Numbered from the stretch's first letter, positions 46,600 through 55,133 are shown. The stretch: DNA of 64,000 nt from Rhodoferax sp. (GCA_024235935.1 JACKLL010000010.1:1-64000); one strand, 5' to 3'. Notes: generated by a model from the sequence alone, not told the origin. Numbers and translations: made by a program.

Positions 46600-47187
46600 T
46601 CAGCGGGTGGAACCCAGGCCGATCGGCTCCGGCGCCGTCATGACAATGCGGGTGAACAGGCGGTCGTACAGCGGATCGCGCGGGTACTTGCCGGTCAGCG
46701 GGTCCCGGTTGCTGGCAAAGGCCGCGTCGAGCTCGGTCCAATCCTGCGCGCTGAGCGATTTCTCGGCTTGCGGCAGGATCTGCGTTTCCTCGAGCTGCAT
46801 GTGGTCCAGATAGAACTTCACATAGTCGCGGGCCGCAGCATCGAACGCCGCACGCCGCGAATCTCCCAGCAGTTCCCAGGCCAGCAACAGATGCTGCAGT
46901 TCGCGCACGGCGGACTCCCCTTGCTGATGGTCTTTTTCGAGCCGCGCGATCGCTGGCGCAACCTGTGGTGCGACCTGCAGAACCTTGGGGAACAGCAGTT
47001 CGGTTTCCTTGGGATGGTGCAGGCGCTCCGGAAACTCGTCGATGTAGAACAGCATTGCGCGCAGCACATCGAAGAACTTGTCGGGTGCGTCGCTCGGTCC
47101 GCGCTGGACCATCAGCGACAGCGAACGCAGCATGGCCGCGAGCGCGGAGTGTTCATCACGAATGATGCGCAGAGATTCATGGGCCAT
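46600..47187 (-). CDS. Hemerythrin-domain protein
   Basis: A 195-residue four-helix hemerythrin HHE protein, binding a di-iron centre for oxygen, nitric oxide or iron handling. Helix-embedded ligands are visible: His in RDEHSALAAML, HHPKETELLFPKVL, EKDHQQGESAV and LDHMQLEETQILPQAE. The ATG at 47187 has AGGAG nine bases upstream; longer readings toward 47616 are not credible. An FNR-type box lies 64-77 bases upstream on this strand, suggesting oxygen-limited expression. It converges on the adaptor gene of the SecA-like operon. Confidence 0.9.
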   Translation of the reverse strand: MAHESLRIIRDEHSALAAMLRSLSLMVQRGPSDAPDKFFDVLRAMLFYIDEFPERLHHPKETELLFPKVLQVAPQVAPAIARLEKDHQQGESAVRELQHLLLAWELLGDSRRAAFDAAARDYVKFYLDHMQLEETQILPQAEKSLSAQDWTELDAAFASNRDPLTGKYPRDPLYDRLFTRIVMTAPEPIGLGSTR

Positions 47188-47561
47188 GCGGTGTCTCCTG
47201 ACTTGTGAGCTTGCAGTGCTGTAGCTTCGCACCAAATCCCGTCCATCAAATTGATCCATGTCAGTTCTCCATGACGCTGCGCGCCACCCGAGGTCCGTGA
47301 AAGTGACATTGGCCGCTGAGCAGGCCCGTTCGGGCCTCCACGCAACTGGTTTTGCCAGGCCGCAGGGAGCCCCCCCAGTGGGGCTGAGGCCCGCGGCTCC
47401 ACGCCTGCCTGCGCAGGCTTGGACGGGCAGAAGAGGCGCCTGCCTCTGGCAGCGCCACGACTCGGACGGCCGACACGCAGTGCGGCCGAACAGACAGGGG
47501 GCATTTTTCAACATGGTACAAACGGCGACCGCCCTGCAAGGGCCTACCGGGAGCCTCGCTC
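47188..47561. other. 374-base gene-free region with a hairpin cluster
   Basis: Between the divergent hemerythrin and Mrr-like genes. Besides the FNR-type box it holds four hairpin-forming inverted repeats: AGGCCC/GGGCCT with a GTTC loop (47322-47337), AGCCCC/GGGGCT (47368-47385), GCCTG/CAGGC (47403-47418) and GGCGC/GCGCC (47435-47456). The 135-base cluster could be a small structured RNA, an REP-like array or a set of transcription roadblocks. No convincing protein frame was found. Confidence 0.5.
47251..47264 (-). promoter_or_regulatory. FNR/ANR-type box upstream of the hemerythrin gene
   Basis: Read on the minus strand the site is CTGACATGGATCAA, eight of ten conserved positions of the FNR consensus TTGAT-N4-ATCAA, with a perfect right half and the common TGACATGGATCAA form of betaproteobacterial FNR boxes. 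It lies 64-77 bases before the hemerythrin start, a distance suited to class II activation from about -41.5. Confidence 0.6.
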
Positions 47562-48140
47562 GTGAAATTGAAGATGGCCAGGAATTCGCTGTTCGCGATC
47601 CTGCTGCGCTCGCCATGGTGGATCAGCTTTGTCGTCGTGCTCGTGTTTGCCGCGGGCTCCGCGGCCCTGCTGCCGCCCCAGTACGTGGTGTTCGGTCTGA
47701 TGGGCGCGCTGCCGTTCTGCGTCATCGGCACCGTCGCCGCCTATCGCCAGTTCCGGGCGCCCAGCGAAAAGCGGGTGGACGAGACGCTGCAGCAGGTCGC
47801 AGCCATGCCCTGGCGCGAGTTCTGCGAGACGCTGGAACAGGCCTTTGCCGCCAAGGGTTACCAGGTCAGCCGGATCGACAGCGGCGCAGCCGATCTCGAA
47901 CTGCGCAAGGGCGGACAGACCACGCTCGTCGCCGCCAGGCGCTGGAAAGCCAGCAGCCACGGCGTCGAGCCGCTGCGCGCACTGGACCGCGAACGCCAAT
48001 CAAAGGATGCCAGCCACTGCGTCTACGTCACGCTGGCTGCGCTGAGCGACGCCACGCGGCGCTTTGCCGAAAAGCAGGCCATCGAAATGCTCAACGGCGT
48101 CGCGCTGGTGCAGTTGCTGGGAACGCTGCCCCGGCGCTGA
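47562..48140 (+). CDS. Membrane protein with degenerate Mrr-like restriction-endonuclease domain
   Basis: A 192-residue protein with two membrane helices near the N-terminus (about 18-36 and 40-58), then a PD-(D/E)xK-like Mrr domain (about 80-190). The domain begins WREFCETLEQAFAAKGYQV and contains ADLELRKGGQTTLVAARRWK. In active Mrr enzymes the second part reads QxK or cKRW; here the catalytic Lys position is Arg (AARRW), so cleavage is doubtful. GTG at 47562 follows GGGAG at a good distance; an in-frame ATG at 47574 is an alternative. Members are widespread in Burkholderiales with unknown role. Confidence 0.72.
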   Translation: MKLKMARNSLFAILLRSPWWISFVVVLVFAAGSAALLPPQYVVFGLMGALPFCVIGTVAAYRQFRAPSEKRVDETLQQVAAMPWREFCETLEQAFAAKGYQVSRIDSGAADLELRKGGQTTLVAARRWKASSHGVEPLRALDRERQSKDASHCVYVTLAALSDATRRFAEKQAIEMLNGVALVQLLGTLPRR

Positions 48141-48285
48141 ATCCGGCGTCGGCCCTCGGTCGGCGGCAGCCCGGCAACTTTACAAAAGCTTGCCTCGGCG
48201 CCATCCCAGCGATACATCCGCCGCGCAGACTCGTGTTCAACCTGTTGCGATACCCGCCTTTCAGGTTTCAACGAAAGGGAACACC

Positions 48286-48807
48286 ATGAAATCGATCCTC
48301 AAACCCCTGCTGCTGTCCGTTGTCCTGGCTAGCGCCGGCGTGACCGCCATCGCCCAGTCGCCAGGCATGGGCGCCATGACCACGACCGGTGCCCGCGAAC
48401 ATGGGCGCATGGACCCGGCCAAGATGCAGCAACGCATGGCTGCGCACATGGCCGAACTCAAGGCCAAGCTCAACCTCAACGGTGCACAGGAAGATGCCTG
48501 GGCGCAATACATGGCCGCGATGCAGCCACCGGCCGATGCCGGCAAACGCATGGGCCGCGAAGAGCGCCAGAAGATGCACGAGCAGTGGAAGACCATGACC
48601 ACGCCCCAGCGCATCGACCAGATGAACGCCATGAAGGCCGAGCGTGATGCGCAGATGCGCAAACGCACCGACGCCACGCTGGCGTTCTACACCACGCTGT
48701 CCGCCGAACAGCAACAGGTGTTCGACGCCAACACCATGGGCATGGGCGGTCGCCACGGTGGCCGCGACCATGGCGGCAAGGATGGCAAAGGCATGAAGCA
48801 CGGCTGA
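48286..48807 (+). CDS. Spy/CpxP-like periplasmic protein
   Basis: A 173-residue exported protein: signal peptide 1-23 (ending AIAQS), then a helical, Met-rich domain with a LTxxQ-like motif (LNLNGAQEDAWAQYM and KTMTTPQRIDQM). These resemble the two half-motifs of Spy/CpxP/ZraP-type proteins, which chaperone envelope proteins or bind metals. The last 25 residues are rich in Gly, His, Lys and Asp (GRHGGRDHGG, KGMKHG), a likely metal-binding tail. AAAGGG precedes the ATG at 48286. Confidence 0.8.
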   Translation: MKSILKPLLLSVVLASAGVTAIAQSPGMGAMTTTGAREHGRMDPAKMQQRMAAHMAELKAKLNLNGAQEDAWAQYMAAMQPPADAGKRMGREERQKMHEQWKTMTTPQRIDQMNAMKAERDAQMRKRTDATLAFYTTLSAEQQQVFDANTMGMGGRHGGRDHGGKDGKGMKHG

Positions 48808-48906
48808 TCGACAGCTGCAAACCCCGGGGCCTGGCATGCGCCTTGCCCCGACCCGGTTGGCCTGGCCAACGCGTGCACCCCGGTGCCGGCGTTGGCCTTG
48901 CTGCTT

Positions 48907-49272
48907 TCAGCCCAGCATCTTCTGGAGTTCGCCACTGGCCAGGAGCTTGCCAACGTCGTCGGCGCCACCGACCAGCACGCCCTTGACGAAGACCATCGGG
49001 AAGGTCGGCCAGCCGGTCCACATCTTGAGCGCATTGCGCTGGCGCCAGGTATTGAAGTAGCTGCCGTACTCCAGGTAGTGGTAGGCCACACCGGCCTCGT
49101 CGAGCAGCTTGCGCGCCCGCTTGGGCATCGGATTCATGGCCATGCCCACGACCACCACCGGATGCGCGGCGATGGCGGCCTGGACCTCGCGCACCAGTTC
49201 CATGCGATTCGTTGCAACCTTGTCGCGAATCGCGGGATGAATCAGGGACTCATCGAGAACCGGACGTGCCAT
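48907..49272 (-). CDS. Glutaredoxin-fold protein lacking all cysteines
   Basis: A 121-residue Grx4-like protein. The glutaredoxin fold is clear: VVVVGMAMNPMPKRARKLLDEAGV in the first strand-helix, then YLEYGSYFNTWRQRNALKMWTGWPTFPMVFVKG with the cis-proline in WPTFP, and GGADDVGKLLASGELQKML. At the place of the CGFS or CxxC active site stands MNPMP, and the entire protein contains no Cys. It cannot do thiol-disulfide exchange and would not ligate a [2Fe-2S] cluster in the usual way. AGGAG precedes the ATG at 49272. Homologues of this form seem common in Burkholderiales, so it is a lineage-specific variant and not a broken gene. Confidence 0.85.
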   Translation of the reverse strand: MARPVLDESLIHPAIRDKVATNRMELVREVQAAIAAHPVVVVGMAMNPMPKRARKLLDEAGVAYHYLEYGSYFNTWRQRNALKMWTGWPTFPMVFVKGVLVGGADDVGKLLASGELQKMLG

Positions 49273-49404
49273 GAAGAACTCCTGCATTGGGGAAAACCGC
49301 ATTATGCGGGGCGCACATGACGCGCGCCCTTGAAAGGGGATGGACCCGTCGCGCAGGCCATTCGCGCTTAGACTGGTGGCTGGACCGAAAAGAGGCCCTC
49401 ACGC

Positions 49405-50238
49405 ATGCAACCCACATCCCCCACGACCGCCACCCCTGCCGCCCGGGTCACCGTCCGTACCGTGCCGCTGGGCGCACCCTTGCACTGGCTGGCCCTCGGC
49501 TGGCGCGATCTGGTGCACGGCGGCTGGCTCAGCCTGCTGCACGGAATCGCGCTGACGGGTTTCGGTCTGGCCCTGCTGGCCGTGGCCCACCGGCAGTTCT
49601 GGCTGTTGGCCGGGGCGTTCTCCGGTTTCCTGGTGGTGGCCCCGGTGCTGGCGACCAGCCTGTACGCCATCAGCCGGGCATTGGCCCATCAACGCCCGGT
49701 CAGCCTCGCCTTGCTGCGCGACACCTGGCTGAGCTGGCAGCAATCGCGCTTCTCCGAATCGGGCGGCTACTGGTGCCTGGTGCGCTTCGGCGTGCTGCTG
49801 GCACTGGCCGGCACCGGCTGGGTGCTGACCTCGGCGGCGCTGATCACGCTGATGGCCCCGGCGCCGGTCAATGCACCCATCGATTTTCTGCGCCACGTCG
49901 TGCTGGCCCGCGACAACCTGCTGTTCGAGGCCTGGTTGCTGCTCGGTGGCGTGCTGGCCGCACCGATCTTCGCCTCCAGCGTGGTGTCGATGCCGCTGAT
50001 GCTCGACCGGCGCATCCCGCTACTGCAGGCGGTGCTGACCAGCTGGCGCGTGGTGCTGGCCAACCCCGCGACGATGGTGCTGTGGGCCAGCCTCATCATG
50101 GTGCTGGTGCTGGTCGGATTTGCCACTGCCTTGCTGGCACTGGTGGTGCTGGTTCCGGTGCTGGGCCATGCCAGCTGGCACGCTTATGACGAACTGGTCG
50201 ACGCCAGCGCCTTGCCGCAGCGCCCGCTGGACCCCTGA
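49405..50238 (+). CDS. DUF2189-domain membrane protein
   Basis: A 277-residue inner-membrane protein with six predicted helices, matching the DUF2189 pattern (VRTVPLGAPLHWLALGWRDLVHGGWLSLLHG at the start, then paired hydrophobic helices and APIFASSVVSMPLMLDRRIPL). Function of the family is unknown. The following DUF2788 gene is 9 bases away; the pair is likely one operon. Start ATG at 49405. Confidence 0.86.
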   Translation: MQPTSPTTATPAARVTVRTVPLGAPLHWLALGWRDLVHGGWLSLLHGIALTGFGLALLAVAHRQFWLLAGAFSGFLVVAPVLATSLYAISRALAHQRPVSLALLRDTWLSWQQSRFSESGGYWCLVRFGVLLALAGTGWVLTSAALITLMAPAPVNAPIDFLRHVVLARDNLLFEAWLLLGGVLAAPIFASSVVSMPLMLDRRIPLLQAVLTSWRVVLANPATMVLWASLIMVLVLVGFATALLALVVLVPVLGHASWHAYDELVDASALPQRPLDP

Positions 50239-50247
50239 CGCAACGCC

Positions 50248-50457
50248 ATGTTCGGATTCACGGAAGAACAGATCGCATCCTTCGGCCTGACGTTTGGCGT
50301 CGGGGCCTTCATGCTGTACATGCTGTTCATCGTTGCGCAGCTGGCCTGGGAGGCGAAGGCCGGCAAGTTCGGCGCCTTCGTGATCTTTCTCGGCCTGGCA
50401 TTCGGCATGGTCGGCTTCGTCGCCAAGTACCTGATCCAGTGGATCCTGAACATCTGA
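50248..50457 (+). CDS. DUF2788-domain small membrane protein
   Basis: A 69-residue protein with two hydrophobic helices (about 14-34 and 42-63), starting MFGFTEEQIASFGLTFG, typical of DUF2788. Function unknown; likely co-translated with the upstream DUF2189 protein. It converges on NnrU. Confidence 0.85.
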   Translation: MFGFTEEQIASFGLTFGVGAFMLYMLFIVAQLAWEAKAGKFGAFVIFLGLAFGMVGFVAKYLIQWILNI

Positions 50458-50488
50458 TCGCGGCCCCCACGCAGCGCCGCCGTCCGCA

Positions 50489-51067
50489 TCAACCGATCAC
50501 GCGAATGCCGATCCACCAGCCATGCAGCCACATGGCGAATCCGGCCCAGGCCAGCGTCCCGACGACCACGGTCACCACTGTCGGCAAGGCACGTCCCGGC
50601 GGATAGACGACCTGGCCGGCGCGATCGCGCCGGCGTGCGGCGGAGAAGTCGAACACCGCCCAGACCAGGAAGGAGCCGAACAGCACGACATGGCCCAGGT
50701 TGCCGTTGGCCAGCAAGTGGGCCAGCGCCCAGGTCTTGACCGCCAGCACCATCGGGTGGTGCAGCCGCGCCTTGATGGCGTTGCCCGGCACATACGCGGC
50801 TGCCAGCATCACGAACGCCAGCCAGGTCAGCAGCCAGGCCAGATGCCGCATGCCGGTCGGCGGGCTCCACAGCTGCATCGGCGTCATCCGTGCCTGCGAG
50901 AAACCCCAGACGATCAGTACAAAACCGACCAGCGACACCACGGAGTACACACCCTTCCACGCACCCGCGCCCATGCGCGCGATGGTGCGGCTGCGCCAGT
51001 CTTCGGCCACGATGCGCACCGAATGCACACCCAGAAACAACACCAGTCCCAGAATCAGATAAGGCAT
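50489..51067 (-). CDS. NnrU-family membrane protein
   Basis: A 192-residue inner-membrane protein with five helices. The family markers are LGVHSVRIVAEDWR at the first loop, ARMGAGAWKGVYSVVSLVGFVLI, LAWLLTWLAFVMLAAAYVPGNAIKARLHHPMV and HLLANGNLGHVVLFGSFLVWA, with conserved His residues that may bind haem. In denitrifiers NnrU acts in nitric-oxide reduction; related proteins without denitrification genes are common in betaproteobacteria, and no nor or nir genes are present here. Confidence 0.88.
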   Translation of the reverse strand: MPYLILGLVLFLGVHSVRIVAEDWRSRTIARMGAGAWKGVYSVVSLVGFVLIVWGFSQARMTPMQLWSPPTGMRHLAWLLTWLAFVMLAAAYVPGNAIKARLHHPMVLAVKTWALAHLLANGNLGHVVLFGSFLVWAVFDFSAARRRDRAGQVVYPPGRALPTVVTVVVGTLAWAGFAMWLHGWWIGIRVIG

Positions 51068-51166
51068 GTCAGTAGCTTCCCTTGGAGCGCCGCGCGCGCT
51101 GTGTGCACGCTGGCAGTTTCCTGGTCGAGATTTTCACGACGGCGTTGCGGCGGATGCGCCGTCGGG

Positions 51167-52753
51167 TCAGGCCGCCAGCACCCGGTTCTTGCCGGCCCGC
51201 TTGGCCATGTACATCGCCTTGTCGGCGCGCTTGAGGGCCGAGTCGCCCTCTTCGTCCGGCGCAAGCTGCGCGACGCCGGCGCTGAAGGTGATCAACAGCT
51301 TTTCAGTGCCGGCGAGGAAGAACTGCTTGGTCAGCTCGCGCTGCAGGCGCACCATGGCGTCGATGCCATTGTCCAGCGCAGTGTCCGGCAGCAGGATCAC
51401 GAACTCCTCGCCACCGTAGCGCGCCAGCGTGTCCTGTGGCCGCATGCATTCGCGCGCGACCTTTGCAAGGTGTGCCAAGGCCTCGTCGCCGGTGCTGTGG
51501 CCCCGCTCGTCGTTGATCTTCTTGAAGTTGTCGATGTCCAGCAGTGCGATGCACAGGGGTGACTCCTTGCGCCGCACCACCGACAACTCACGGCTGAGCG
51601 CCTCTTCCAGACCCTTGCGGTTGAGCGCACCGGTCAGCGTGTCGTGGCGCGCCTGCGCACTGACCCGGTCCAGCTCCTGGTGCAGCTTGGCGATTTCAGC
51701 CGCGGTCGCCTGCGCGGTCTCGCGCATGTCCCGCAACTCGTCGCGCGTGCTGAGCGACTGCTGCGCAATATTGCGCGTGGCCGACACCACCTGCTTGAGC
51801 ACCGGGGCCAATTCGGCCAGGCTCCTGGCCTGCTCGATCAGGCTGGCGTTCTCTTCCATCTGGGAGCCATAGGCATCGGTGGAGTCGGTCATGACCGACA
51901 GGCGTTCGATGAACACGCGCAGCATCTGGCGCATCTCATCCTGCGCCTCCAGTGCCCGGCCCTTGGCTTCGGACTGCTTGAGGATCACGTCGCGCAGCCG
52001 CCGCTCGACGTCGTCGAGCCGGCGCAGCGTCAATGGCGGCGCGGTTGCGGTCATCAGGGCCTCGACCTGTCCCTGCAGCCACCGATCATCGAGGCTCAGC
52101 TCACTGATGTTTTCCAGAATGAGGCGCAGCAGATGCAGCAGCGTCGAGCGGATCTCGACCTGGTCCTCGGCCGCAAACGAGACCCGGTGGCCGAAGGTCC
52201 CCAGCATCTGCTTGACCCGTACCACGTCTGCACCTGGATCGCGCATGGCACGCAACATCTCGTTGGTCTGCTCGGTGAAACGCACATCGTCCGTCCCCAG
52301 CGCCGGCCGGACGAATTCGATCAGGCGGGCGATCTGCTCCAGGAACTCCGTTGTAAGGGCCGGTGCGGAGGCACGCGCGCCATTGCCGTTGCCGTTTCCC
52401 GTGCTCGCAGGCGCCCCATCGCCACCAGCGGGCAGCGGCGCAAAACCCGAGTTCTCCGCCGTGCTGCGCGGTGTGAATCCACCGTAGGCCACCAGCGCAT
52501 CGCTGACGCCCTGCCAGTTGAGATGGTTGATGGCGTACTCGAGCAGCGCCTTCTGCTTGATCTGTCCCGGCGTGCGGGCCGGCAACAGCTGCGCGATCTT
52601 GCGCAGTTCCTCCAGCGGAAACGGCGCGTCGTTCGGCAGCCTGGCAATTTCGTTGAAGACATCGCGGTAGTTGTTCGGCGTCGGCACCAGCCTCCTGGCA
52701 ATCAACTGCTTGAGCGTCTCGCGCGCCAGTTCGGGCACGTTTCTTTCTGCCAT
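51167..52753 (-). CDS. GGDEF-domain diguanylate cyclase
   Basis: A 528-residue cytoplasmic protein that makes cyclic-di-GMP from two GTP. The N-terminal 300 residues are helical with no known sensory motif, including an early segment (LKQLIARRLVPTPNNYRDVFNEIARLP) seen in a family of betaproteobacterial GGDEF proteins. A coiled-coil (about 330-375) leads to the GGDEF domain with RYGGEEF at about 445-451. The inhibitory I-site RPQD lies five residues before RYGGEEF, so product feedback is expected. I chose ATG at 52753 because the conserved N-terminus starts there. Confidence 0.92.
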   Translation of the reverse strand: MAERNVPELARETLKQLIARRLVPTPNNYRDVFNEIARLPNDAPFPLEELRKIAQLLPARTPGQIKQKALLEYAINHLNWQGVSDALVAYGGFTPRSTAENSGFAPLPAGGDGAPASTGNGNGNGARASAPALTTEFLEQIARLIEFVRPALGTDDVRFTEQTNEMLRAMRDPGADVVRVKQMLGTFGHRVSFAAEDQVEIRSTLLHLLRLILENISELSLDDRWLQGQVEALMTATAPPLTLRRLDDVERRLRDVILKQSEAKGRALEAQDEMRQMLRVFIERLSVMTDSTDAYGSQMEENASLIEQARSLAELAPVLKQVVSATRNIAQQSLSTRDELRDMRETAQATAAEIAKLHQELDRVSAQARHDTLTGALNRKGLEEALSRELSVVRRKESPLCIALLDIDNFKKINDERGHSTGDEALAHLAKVARECMRPQDTLARYGGEEFVILLPDTALDNGIDAMVRLQRELTKQFFLAGTEKLLITFSAGVAQLAPDEEGDSALKRADKAMYMAKRAGKNRVLAA

Positions 52754-52772
52754 ACGTCGCAACCTTGTTACT

Positions 52773-53729
52773 TCAGGGCGCCATGCCCAAAAACCGCCGA
52801 ACCTCTGACACCGTACGCTCTGGATCCTCCTGCTGCGGCAAGTGACCCAGGCCATCGAACACCACCCGCGTGGCGCCGGCAATGTCGTGAGAAAACCGCT
52901 GTGCCGCCGCAACCGGAATCAGCCGGTCCTGCGCACCCCACAGCACCAGCGTCGGCAGCGTCAGAGACGCAATTCTGGCTGACGCATCCACACCACCGGC
53001 CATCGCCTGCAAGCGCTGCACCAGGGCGCGGCGATTGCCCGCACGCAGGGCCATATCGTAATACCGGTCTACCAGTTCCGGCGTGACCCTGGACGGATCG
53101 CCATAAACACTGCGCAAACTGGCCAATACCAGGCCGCGCGGCAGCAGCCGCTCGAGCAAGGGCAGCGCCGCCGGCGTGCCAGCGAGCCTGAACGCCAGCG
53201 GCACCTCGCGCGGTGCAGCCGGATAGCCGGCCGCATCGACCAGGATCAGCTGCTGCACCTTCTGCGGGAGGGCGAGGGCGGTCTGCCAGGCGATCTCGCC
53301 GCCCAGCGAATTTCCGCCCAGCACCACATGCTCCAGCCGAAGCTGCGCCAGCACCGCGGCGACGAATCGCACGTAGGCCTCGATCGAATAGTCATCCGCC
53401 GCATGGGGCCCGGTCAGGCCGAATCCGGGAAGATCGAATCGGATCACGCGGCGCTGGCCGCGCAGGCGGGCGGCCCAGCCGTCCCAGGTATGCAGGCTGT
53501 CGGCCGTGCCATGCAGCAGGACGATGGGCGCCGGATCATCCCGTGGGCCTTCGTCCCGCAGATGCACCTGCAGACCGTCGATCGCCACGAACTGTGACGG
53601 CGGCTGCGCCCAGCGCGCCTGCAATTCGGGCAGCGGCCGGTCAGGAGCCCAGACCGCAACGATGCCGGCCACGAAGAAAAACAGCAGCCCGGCCAGAATC
53701 AGCAGCAATGCCCGGTAGATCAACGCCAT
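52773..53729 (-). CDS. Membrane-anchored alpha/beta hydrolase
   Basis: A 318-residue hydrolase. One N-terminal membrane helix (about 5-27) anchors an alpha/beta hydrolase domain facing outside or inside. The catalytic triad is Ser in GNSLGGEIA, Asp in WGAQDRLIP and His in GLGHLPQ; the oxyanion HG motif is VLLHGTAD. Substrate unknown. It lies 19 bases upstream of the diguanylate cyclase gene on the same strand, so the two may be co-transcribed. Confidence 0.86.
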   Translation of the reverse strand: MALIYRALLLILAGLLFFFVAGIVAVWAPDRPLPELQARWAQPPSQFVAIDGLQVHLRDEGPRDDPAPIVLLHGTADSLHTWDGWAARLRGQRRVIRFDLPGFGLTGPHAADDYSIEAYVRFVAAVLAQLRLEHVVLGGNSLGGEIAWQTALALPQKVQQLILVDAAGYPAAPREVPLAFRLAGTPAALPLLERLLPRGLVLASLRSVYGDPSRVTPELVDRYYDMALRAGNRRALVQRLQAMAGGVDASARIASLTLPTLVLWGAQDRLIPVAAAQRFSHDIAGATRVVFDGLGHLPQQEDPERTVSEVRRFLGMAP

Positions 53730-53790
53730 CGCTGGACTGTACCCGCGCTGGCCGGACGCATCGCGCAGCCCGATGCACAAGGCCGCGCGG

Positions 53791-54453
53791 CTAATGCAGC
53801 TCCATGTCGGACCCTGGCCAGTGGGCGGAGCGCAGGAACCAGCCCAGGGTCCGGCGCTCGACGGCCGTCATCGGACCGGGGCCACGCGCCTCCGCGCGGC
53901 ATTGCGCCATGCGCCGGCTGACCCGATCCTCGACCGCTTCACGGCTGCAGACTTCGGCCAGGCGGCCCGATTCCGGCCACCGGATCTCGCAGTCATCGGA
54001 GACGACCACCAGCACGTCGAGTTCCAGATGGTCGAAGAATCCCTTCTGGCGCACGCGCCGGTCCAGAAACGACTTGAGCAGCAGCGCCTGCACATAGGCA
54101 CGGGTGATCGGCGAACCCAGGGCCCGGGGCTGGCCCTGCGCCCAGCTCGTCCATTGGCCGTCGTCGTCGATCTGGATCGGACCATCGACGTCTTCGCGCT
54201 CGATCACCAGCATGCCGTCGGCATGCAGCAGCAGATGGTCGATGCGCGCCAGCGTACCGGCCGAGCGGATGCGCAGACCATTGATGACATCGACCTCCGG
54301 GCTGCGCCGGTAGTGACGGCGCAGGTAATAGGCCATGCGATCTGCAGATATACGCGCTGCGAACGCACGGTCATCACCGCCATGGAATGGGTCCAGCTCC
54401 TTCAGAATCATCTCCGCGAGGCTCCCCCTGTGCTTGTCCCGCCTTGCCGCCAT
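53791..54453 (-). CDS. NERD-like (nuclease-related) domain protein A
   Basis: A 220-residue protein. The middle resembles a NERD/PD-(D/E)xK-type domain: VINGLRIRSAGTLARIDHLLLHADGMLVIE, then GPIQIDDDGQW and GSPITRAYVQALLLKSFLD. In NERD nucleases the acidic residue pairs with a Lys in an ExK motif; here the motif is ERE, so the catalytic Lys is absent. The N-terminus (LAEMILKELDPFHGGDD) and C-terminus are shared with the neighbouring paralogue. It starts 27 bases after that gene on the same strand. I recognise no described function. Confidence 0.75.
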   Translation of the reverse strand: MAARRDKHRGSLAEMILKELDPFHGGDDRAFAARISADRMAYYLRRHYRRSPEVDVINGLRIRSAGTLARIDHLLLHADGMLVIEREDVDGPIQIDDDGQWTSWAQGQPRALGSPITRAYVQALLLKSFLDRRVRQKGFFDHLELDVLVVVSDDCEIRWPESGRLAEVCSREAVEDRVSRRMAQCRAEARGPGPMTAVERRTLGWFLRSAHWPGSDMELH

Positions 54454-54479
54454 GCACCGGCCGGCAGGAATCAGAATAT

Positions 54480-55133
54480 TTACCGTGGCGCAGCGCGCGC
54501 CATCGGTTGGTGCAGTGAACGCAGGAATTCACCCAGACGACGGCGCTCCGGCGCCGTCAGGACGCCGGCCGCGGTGGCAGTACGCCTGCATTGCAGGATA
54601 CGCTGGTTCACGCGTTCATACACCTGGTCGGTATTGCAGACTTCCGGCAAGGCACCCATCGTGGGCCAGCGAATGCGCCCGGTATCGGGCACTGCCACGA
54701 TGATGTCCAGCTCGACGGTGTCGAAAAAACCCTTTTGTCGCACCATCTTGTCCAGAAAAGCCTTCAGTGACAGGACCCGAAGATAGGCCCGGGTGATCGG
54801 CGAGCGCATCTCGACCGGCCCGTCCTGGCGCACGCGCAGCCACTGGCCGTCATCCCTGATCTGGATCGGCTCGCCCAGGCCTTCACGTTCGATCACGATC
54901 ATTCCGTACGGATGCAGCACCAGGTGGTCGATCATCGTGACCACCGAATCCGAACTGACGCGCAGGTAGTTCAGCACATCGACCTCTTCGCTCTTGCCAA
55001 AGTAGCGCCGCAGGTGATACGCCATTCGATCCTGCGCGATGCGATGGGCGATCTCGTCCTGGCTGCTACCCAGAAATGGGTCCAACTCCTTCAGAATCAT
55101 TGTGCGCACAATTCCTTTTGATCTCTGCGCCAT
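54480..55133 (-). CDS. NERD-like domain protein B, paralogue of the next gene
   Basis: A 217-residue tandem paralogue of the protein at 53791-54453, aligned over the full length: MILKELDPF, DRMAYHLRRYFGKSEEVDVLNYLRV, then MIDHLVLHPYGMIVIEREGLGEPIQI and SPITRAYLRVLSLKAFLD. It also carries ERE where NERD nucleases have ExK. The start at 55133 fits because the paralogue begins at the same point relative to MILKELDPF; 55100 is possible. The duplicated arrangement suggests a hetero-oligomer or recent duplication. Confidence 0.75.
   Translation of the reverse strand: MAQRSKGIVRTMILKELDPFLGSSQDEIAHRIAQDRMAYHLRRYFGKSEEVDVLNYLRVSSDSVVTMIDHLVLHPYGMIVIEREGLGEPIQIRDDGQWLRVRQDGPVEMRSPITRAYLRVLSLKAFLDKMVRQKGFFDTVELDIIVAVPDTGRIRWPTMGALPEVCNTDQVYERVNQRILQCRRTATAAGVLTAPERRRLGEFLRSLHQPMARAAPR

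Noticed and set aside
47188..47616. Longer start for the hemerythrin protein
   Set aside because: The upstream translation is unrelated, runs through the hairpin cluster, and the ATG at 47187 has a good AGGAG.
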